In this document: positions 45,482-48,182 of the stretch, piece by piece
Numbering within the stretch: the first letter of the stretch is position 1
Layout of the letters: the number at the start of each line of letters is the position of its first letter
Origin: Candidatus Uhrbacteria bacterium RIFCSPLOWO2_01_FULL_47_25
Lineage (GTDB): Bacteria; Patescibacteriota; Patescibacteriia; GWA2-46-9
NCBI GenBank assembly: GCA_001791325.1
Contig: MGEK01000006.1
Span: 1-48,182, forward strand
Direction: 5' to 3'
Length of the DNA: 48,182 nucleotides
The notes under the pieces: generated by a model
The model's input: the letters and a program-made list of their open reading frames with translations, nothing else
Told to the model about the DNA's origin: nothing
The model's database searches: none
Position numbers and translations under genes: made by a program

Positions 45482-45808
45482 ATGAAATTAAAATTAGAAA
45501 AATTCGGCACTACTCTCATGTCCCGTGAATTAGGCAGCGAGGCATTCAAAGCGTTCCAGCCCACCTTGCTTGAACTTTACCCGTCCGATGAGCTGGAAAT
45601 TGATTTTTCCGGCGTATTAACATTGTCATCCTCATGGGCGGACGAGTTTTTAAGTCCTCTACTTGAAAAATTGGCTGAACGGCTGGTGTTATTGCCCTCT
45701 GACAATCTCTCGGTGCAAGCAACCTTAAAGATTCTGCAAGAGGCGAATAAACGCCCGTTCAAATTTAGATTCACCCCGTTAGATATAGCAAACGATCTAA
45801 CGGGGTAA
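45482..45808 (+). CDS. STAS-like DUF4325 protein, copy 2
   Basis: 108 residues. 'ELEIDFSGVLTLSSSWADEFLSPLLEKL' is the DUF4325 core and 'LVLLPSDNLSVQATLKILQEAN' the following helix. It is paralogous to the gene at 38936 (similar start 'KLEKFGTTLMSRELGSEAFKA' and tail 'FTPLD'). It follows the MerR-HATPase gene closely, so the two likely form a regulator-partner pair. The 3' end, including the stop codon, is made of the ACCCCGTTAGAT palindrome. Phospho-acceptor Ser candidates lie in the SSSW stretch. Confidence 0.8.
   Translation: MKLKLEKFGTTLMSRELGSEAFKAFQPTLLELYPSDELEIDFSGVLTLSSSWADEFLSPLLEKLAERLVLLPSDNLSVQATLKILQEANKRPFKFRFTPLDIANDLTG
45773..45806 (+). repeat. ACCCCGTTAGAT palindromic element at the end of DUF4325 copy 2
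   Basis: ACCCCGTTAGAT (45773-45784) and ATCTAACGGGGT (45795-45806) are perfect 12-bp arms; the right arm runs into the stop codon. A further half-copy ACCCGTTAGATAT follows at 45811. Confidence 0.8.
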
Positions 45809-45830
45809 ACACCCGTTAGATATTTATAAT

Positions 45831-45878
45831 ATGTATTACATCTATATATTGCAAAGCAAAAAAATAAAACCAACTAAA
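45831..45878 (+). pseudogene. N-terminal fragment of a GIY-YIG nuclease
   Basis: ATG 45831 encodes MYYIYILQSKKNKTN then a stop. 'MYYvYILqSkk' is the typical first strand of small GIY-YIG endonucleases. The rest is missing and the 77-bp repeat follows 2 bp later, so the gene was cut off here. Confidence 0.55.
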
Positions 45879-45880
45879 AT

Positions 45881-45957
45881 AACATCCTTATAAACTTGAG
45901 AATGTTGGTATGATGTAGTATAATGTGAATATGGGCAAAATTAAAACAGCAAAACAA
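45881..45957 (+). promoter_or_regulatory. 77-bp direct repeat, copy 2: operator and leaderless promoter
   Basis: The operator core AACATCCTTATAAACTTGAG overlaps the -35 of TTGAGA-N17-TATAAT (-10 at 45919-45924). The ATG at 45931 is 7 bp after the -10, so the transcript should begin at the start codon. A repressor on the operator would block the promoter. Confidence 0.8.
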
Positions 45958-46218
45958 ATGGAGCGGCACTTCAAGGGGGTAGCAAATCACTACCGTATTG
46001 AGATACTGCTTCTTATAGCTGAGCACGATGGTATAACGCTGGAAGATATTGTTGAGGGGCTTGGAGCAAACGAGAAGACCATTGGTGAACACACCCGACG
46101 ACTGTACCAAGCCGGATTAATCAATAAAAGATACCGCGGCAAATTTGTGGAACACGCCTTGTCGCCATACGGAAAAACATTTGTCCATTTCCTAAAATCA
46201 TTTCAACAAACACAATAA
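45931..46218 (+). CDS. ArsR-type winged-helix regulator of the repeat operators
   Basis: 95 residues: 'MERHFKGVANHYRIEILLLIAEHDGITLEDIVEGLGANEKTIGEHTRRLYQAGLINKRYRGKFVEHALSPYG' covers HTH and wing. An ATG two codons earlier (45925) is in frame, but the promoter position favours 45931. Operator-like repeats lie directly upstream and downstream, as for the ArsR-type gene at 29751, so autoregulation is likely. No metal ligands are evident. It is the intact counterpart of the fragment at 44429. Confidence 0.85.
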   Translation: MGKIKTAKQMERHFKGVANHYRIEILLLIAEHDGITLEDIVEGLGANEKTIGEHTRRLYQAGLINKRYRGKFVEHALSPYGKTFVHFLKSFQQTQ

Positions 46219-46250
46219 CATCCTTACATACTTGAGAATGTAAGGATGTT
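46217..46250 (+). promoter_or_regulatory. Operator-like repeat, site 4 (perfect palindrome)
   Basis: AACATCCTTACAT (46217-46229) and ATGTAAGGATGTT (46238-46250) are perfect 13-bp arms around ACTTGAGA. It is the most symmetrical of the four sites and overlaps the first codons of the tspO-like frame. Confidence 0.8.
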
Positions 46251-46566
46251 GCGGATGTGGAGAGTGGGCATCGCGGCGTTTTTTGTTCAGCTATTCTTAA
46301 ACGCTATCTGGTCAATTATTTTCTTTGGCCTGCATGGTTCGACGTGGCTCACCATAAATAGTCCCGGCTGGGCCATCGTTAATATCGTGGCGCTCTGGCT
46401 CGCGATTGTCTGGACAATGATTGTCTTTTACAAAATTTCTCCTCCTTCGTCCTCGTGGTGGACTACGGAAGGACACGGAAAACTCGCGGCTTATCTGCTA
46501 GTACCGTACATACTTTGGGTAAGCTTCGCTTCGTATCTGAATTATTCGATCTGGGTTCTTAACTGA
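46246..46566 (+). pseudogene. N-terminally truncated TspO/MBR-family membrane protein
   Basis: ~106 residues (ATG 46246 or 46255). 'FFVQLFLNAIWSIIFFGLH' and 'LLVPYILWVSFASYLNYSIWVLN' are the third and fifth helices of TspO/MBR proteins. The first two helices (~55 residues), including the usual W-x-P-P region, are missing; the frame begins at the operator repeat. A 13-residue insert PPSSSWWTTEGHG lies between helix 4 and helix 5 and is encoded by a palindromic repeat. It may be a dead fragment, or a short membrane protein still made from the repeat promoter. Confidence 0.7.
46436..46480 (+). repeat. In-frame palindromic repeat inside the tspO-like gene
   Basis: CTCCTTCGTCCTCGTGG and GGACTACGGAAGGAC form an imperfect palindrome of the type also found at 44486-44520. 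It adds about 13 codons to the loop before the last TspO helix without breaking the frame. Confidence 0.6.
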
Positions 46567-46645
46567 ACTGACAAGCTGCCAATAATTCGCAACTATAGAT
46601 ACCCATCAGTATTTGTCACCTCAATAAGGTTAACGGTATATGTCG

Positions 46646-46825
46646 TTGACATTTTATGAGATTAGATTATACTGCAATGTTCCTAATACAATATCAGGAG
46701 GGTATTGGGAATCTCTGCTGACGCATAGGGCGTTCACGCTAGAGTAAGCACCGAGCATAGTTACATCGTAGGCTCGGAAGCGCACCTTACAACATGGGGC
46801 ATAACGTCCCCACAGGAGGTCAGAG
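46646..46825 (+). promoter_or_regulatory. Strong promoter and structured leader
   Basis: TTGACA (46646-46651), 16-bp spacer, TATACT (46668-46673). The ~146-nt leader contains CCGAGC/GCTCGG (46751-46777) and TGGGG/CCCCA (46795-46812). The second hairpin ends 1 nt before the Shine-Dalgarno AGGAGGT (46814-46820), so it could gate translation. A tiny frame (TTG, 'GISADA', stop) with its own AGGAGGG lies near 46697. The part before 46646 shows nothing. Confidence 0.65.
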
Positions 46826-47935
46826 ATGGTTGACCAGCGAAAGATTTTGGAATGGCACCGCAAAGGGGTGAAGACAATCGTCACGCACATGGATCCGCAC
46901 CCTGACGAGATCGTAGCGATTCTCCTTGCTCGTTCCAAGCCGGGATTGCAGTATTTTCCGGGCGCGGACACGGCGCCGATTGAAACGTGGTCCAAGTCAG
47001 ATGAGCGCCTTCAGCGACCGCCGGACGCATTGGCACAGGAGGGCTGCCTCCTTATTGGCATTGGCGGCAGTCCGTTTGATGAGCACGCTACCGAGCACGG
47101 AGAGGGAAAGCCCGGCTGTGCTTCAACCTTGATGGCAAAGCTTCTCGGCTTTGACAAGGTTGACCAGTTGCGAAAGTTCCTCAAGCACATCGAGCGTAAC
47201 GACAATGGTCAGTGGGGTCAGTTTGATCTTGCGACCGCTGTCATGCAGATGTACGACGAGGGGCGGCCGACCGATTCCGCCCTGACTGCCCGACACCAAC
47301 AGCGGTGCGTGGGAATCGCCTTGCACCTCTTCAGCGCCTTGGTGAACCGTCACCTGCGGTTCTTGAGTGAAGGCGCTGCGGCTTTTGCGGCGGCCCAGAA
47401 GTTCAAGGTGGAGCGCCGCGGTGACCGCCGTGTTATCAACATCGCCGTCGGCGTCAGCGACGCCGAGAGCTTCCCGCGCTATGCCCGCTCCGAGCGAGGG
47501 AACAGTGCAGACATCGTCATCGTCAAGAGTCCGTCGACCGGGTGTATCTCCATCCTGACGGTCGATCAGAAATTCGACCTGACGCCGCTTGCCCGGGCGC
47601 TCCGGATGCGGGAGCTCTATCTCCGCAACCAGCACCGCGGCACGGGGTGGGAAGAGCTCTCGTGTGTTGGTGTTCATCCGGCTGTTCCCGAGTGGTATCT
47701 TCACGACAGGCGCGGTCTTGTTCTCAACAAGAGTCGAGTTCGCCCCGACGCCCCGCCGACGCAGATTCCCTTGGAGGACGTGGTTGACATGACCGAGTGG
47801 GTGGTCGGCGGGTGGCTACCGGAGTTTCGGGATCAGTCCTGCGTCCGAGCCCAATGCTGTTTCTGGGAGAAGTGCTCGGTCTACGCCCTTGGCCTGCCTC
47901 GGTGCAGGGATTATCGCCGCGAGCTTGCTGCTTAG
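46826..47935 (+). CDS. Uncharacterised protein with an HxDxHxDE metal-like motif
   Basis: 369 residues. The N-terminus 'KTIVTHMDPHPDEIVAILLAR' has His21-x-Asp23-x-His25-x-Asp27, and 'LLIGIGGSPFDEHATEHGEGKPGCASTLMAKLLG' follows, recalling the Asp/His-rich metal sites of DHH/MYG1-type phosphohydrolases, although the match is loose. The C-terminus has a Cys cluster ('CVRAQCCFWEKCSVYALGLPRC') that could bind zinc or an Fe-S cluster. GC content is clearly higher than in the island before it. Strong promoter, leader, ribosome-binding site and terminator mark it as a monocistronic unit. Function unknown; a metal-dependent hydrolase is a guess. Confidence 0.8.
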   Translation: MVDQRKILEWHRKGVKTIVTHMDPHPDEIVAILLARSKPGLQYFPGADTAPIETWSKSDERLQRPPDALAQEGCLLIGIGGSPFDEHATEHGEGKPGCASTLMAKLLGFDKVDQLRKFLKHIERNDNGQWGQFDLATAVMQMYDEGRPTDSALTARHQQRCVGIALHLFSALVNRHLRFLSEGAAAFAAAQKFKVERRGDRRVINIAVGVSDAESFPRYARSERGNSADIVIVKSPSTGCISILTVDQKFDLTPLARALRMRELYLRNQHRGTGWEELSCVGVHPAVPEWYLHDRRGLVLNKSRVRPDAPPTQIPLEDVVDMTEWVVGGWLPEFRDQSCVRAQCCFWEKCSVYALGLPRCRDYRRELAA

Positions 47936-47982
47936 GTGGAGGACTCTGCCTGCCTGGGACAGCGTGACAAATGACGCTACAA

Positions 47983-48034
47983 AAGGGCGAGCTGTTGCTG
48001 GTATATCCGCGCACAGCTCGCCCTTGACTTTTTT
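47983..48034 (+). terminator. Intrinsic terminator
   Basis: AAGGGCGAGCTGT (47983-47995) pairs perfectly with ACAGCTCGCCCTT (48013-48025), followed by GACTTTTTT. Confidence 0.9.
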
Positions 48035-48050
48035 ATATATTGTGTTAGTG

Positions 48051-48093
48051 TATAATCATTGACAACGTGCTGTCCTGGCAGGAGCTCGGACAG
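48051..48093 (+). promoter_or_regulatory. -10 element and leader hairpin of the last gene
   Basis: GTGTATAAT (TATAAT at 48051-48056) is a good -10; a TTGACT 21 bp upstream overlaps the terminator and is too far for a standard -35. The leader forms CTGTCC/GGACAG (48070-48093) before the ribosome-binding site GGAGGG. Confidence 0.5.
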
Positions 48094-48115
48094 CCCAGAC
48101 GAGAGGAGGGATCAA

Positions 48116-48182
48116 ATGATCCACAATCGTGGCCGCCCCGTAACAACGGGCCATCAGCCGTTCGCCATTATTGTCGACGTCG
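48116..48182 (+). CDS. Start of an unidentified gene, 3'-truncated by window edge
   Basis: ATG 48116 follows GGAGGG by 5 nt, a strong translation start. The visible residues are 'MIHNRGRPVTTGHQPFAIIVDV'; too short to name. Confidence 0.6.
   Translation, partial: MIHNRGRPVTTGHQPFAIIVDV

Noticed and set aside
43608-46250. True integron cassette array
   Set aside because: The repeats contain promoters and a gene start, lack attC core sites, and no tyrosine integrase is present; cassette exchange is kept only as a hypothesis.

Overview
The window reads as chromosomal DNA of a Candidate Phyla Radiation (Patescibacteria) bacterium, probably a Parcubacteria-like lineage. This is inferred from the gene content: very large secreted repeat proteins next to a minor-pilin cluster, a gatC/gatA pair, a deoxyhypusine-synthase-like gene after dnaG-rpoD, a phosphoglucose/phosphomannose isomerase, and peptidases carrying YVNP-type repeats. 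Many intergenic spaces hold short or long inverted repeats. Base composition is moderate and AT-leaning, except for a GC-richer block after about 46.8 kb. No 16S rRNA gene is present, so the assignment is an inference.

Layout. 1-14.4 kb is a cell-surface and pilus region: the 3' end of a fibronectin-III protein, a membrane-anchored Cys-rich protein, a ~3,000-residue multidomain surface protein, and four type IV pilin-like genes in the order expected for a minor-pilin/tip-adhesin complex. 14.5-23.6 kb holds ligA, gatC, gatA, a small membrane protein, a beta-helix surface protein, trxB and a small membrane protein on the minus strand. 23.8-29.5 kb has tRNA-Ser(GGA), a P-loop kinase, an alpha/beta hydrolase, a D-Ala-D-Ala carboxypeptidase, the sugar-phosphate isomerase and a C39-like peptidase. 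29.7-35.8 kb looks like one operon: ArsR-type regulator, riboflavin kinase, riboflavin synthase, lumazine synthase, dnaG, rpoD and a DHS-like enzyme.

At 35.8 kb a tRNA-Asn(GUU) gene is interrupted in its anticodon by a 626-nt group I intron encoding an HNH endonuclease. Downstream lies an accessory, defence-like island (about 36.5-46.6 kb). It contains a second HNH endonuclease, an AbiEi/AbiEii toxin-antitoxin pair, a four-gene ATGA-coupled operon (STAS-like DUF4325, RadC, MazG-like, EVE-like/PD-(D/E)XK nuclease), an unknown-group reverse transcriptase, a HsdS remnant, a SWIM protein, a MerR-HTH/HATPase fusion with a second DUF4325 protein, an ArsR-type regulator and a truncated TspO. Four copies of one operator-like repeat punctuate the last part, and gene remnants end at or near them. 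The window closes with a GC-richer gene that has a strong promoter, a structured leader and a strong terminator, then the start of another gene.

The most unusual themes are: (i) the intron-split tRNA-Asn; (ii) two DUF4325 modules, one next to nucleases and a reverse transcriptase and one paired with a DNA-binding ATPase; (iii) short palindromic elements sitting in frame inside protein genes (ligA, both DUF4325 genes, abiEi, tspO); and (iv) repeated long hairpins built from TACGAAA units between genes.
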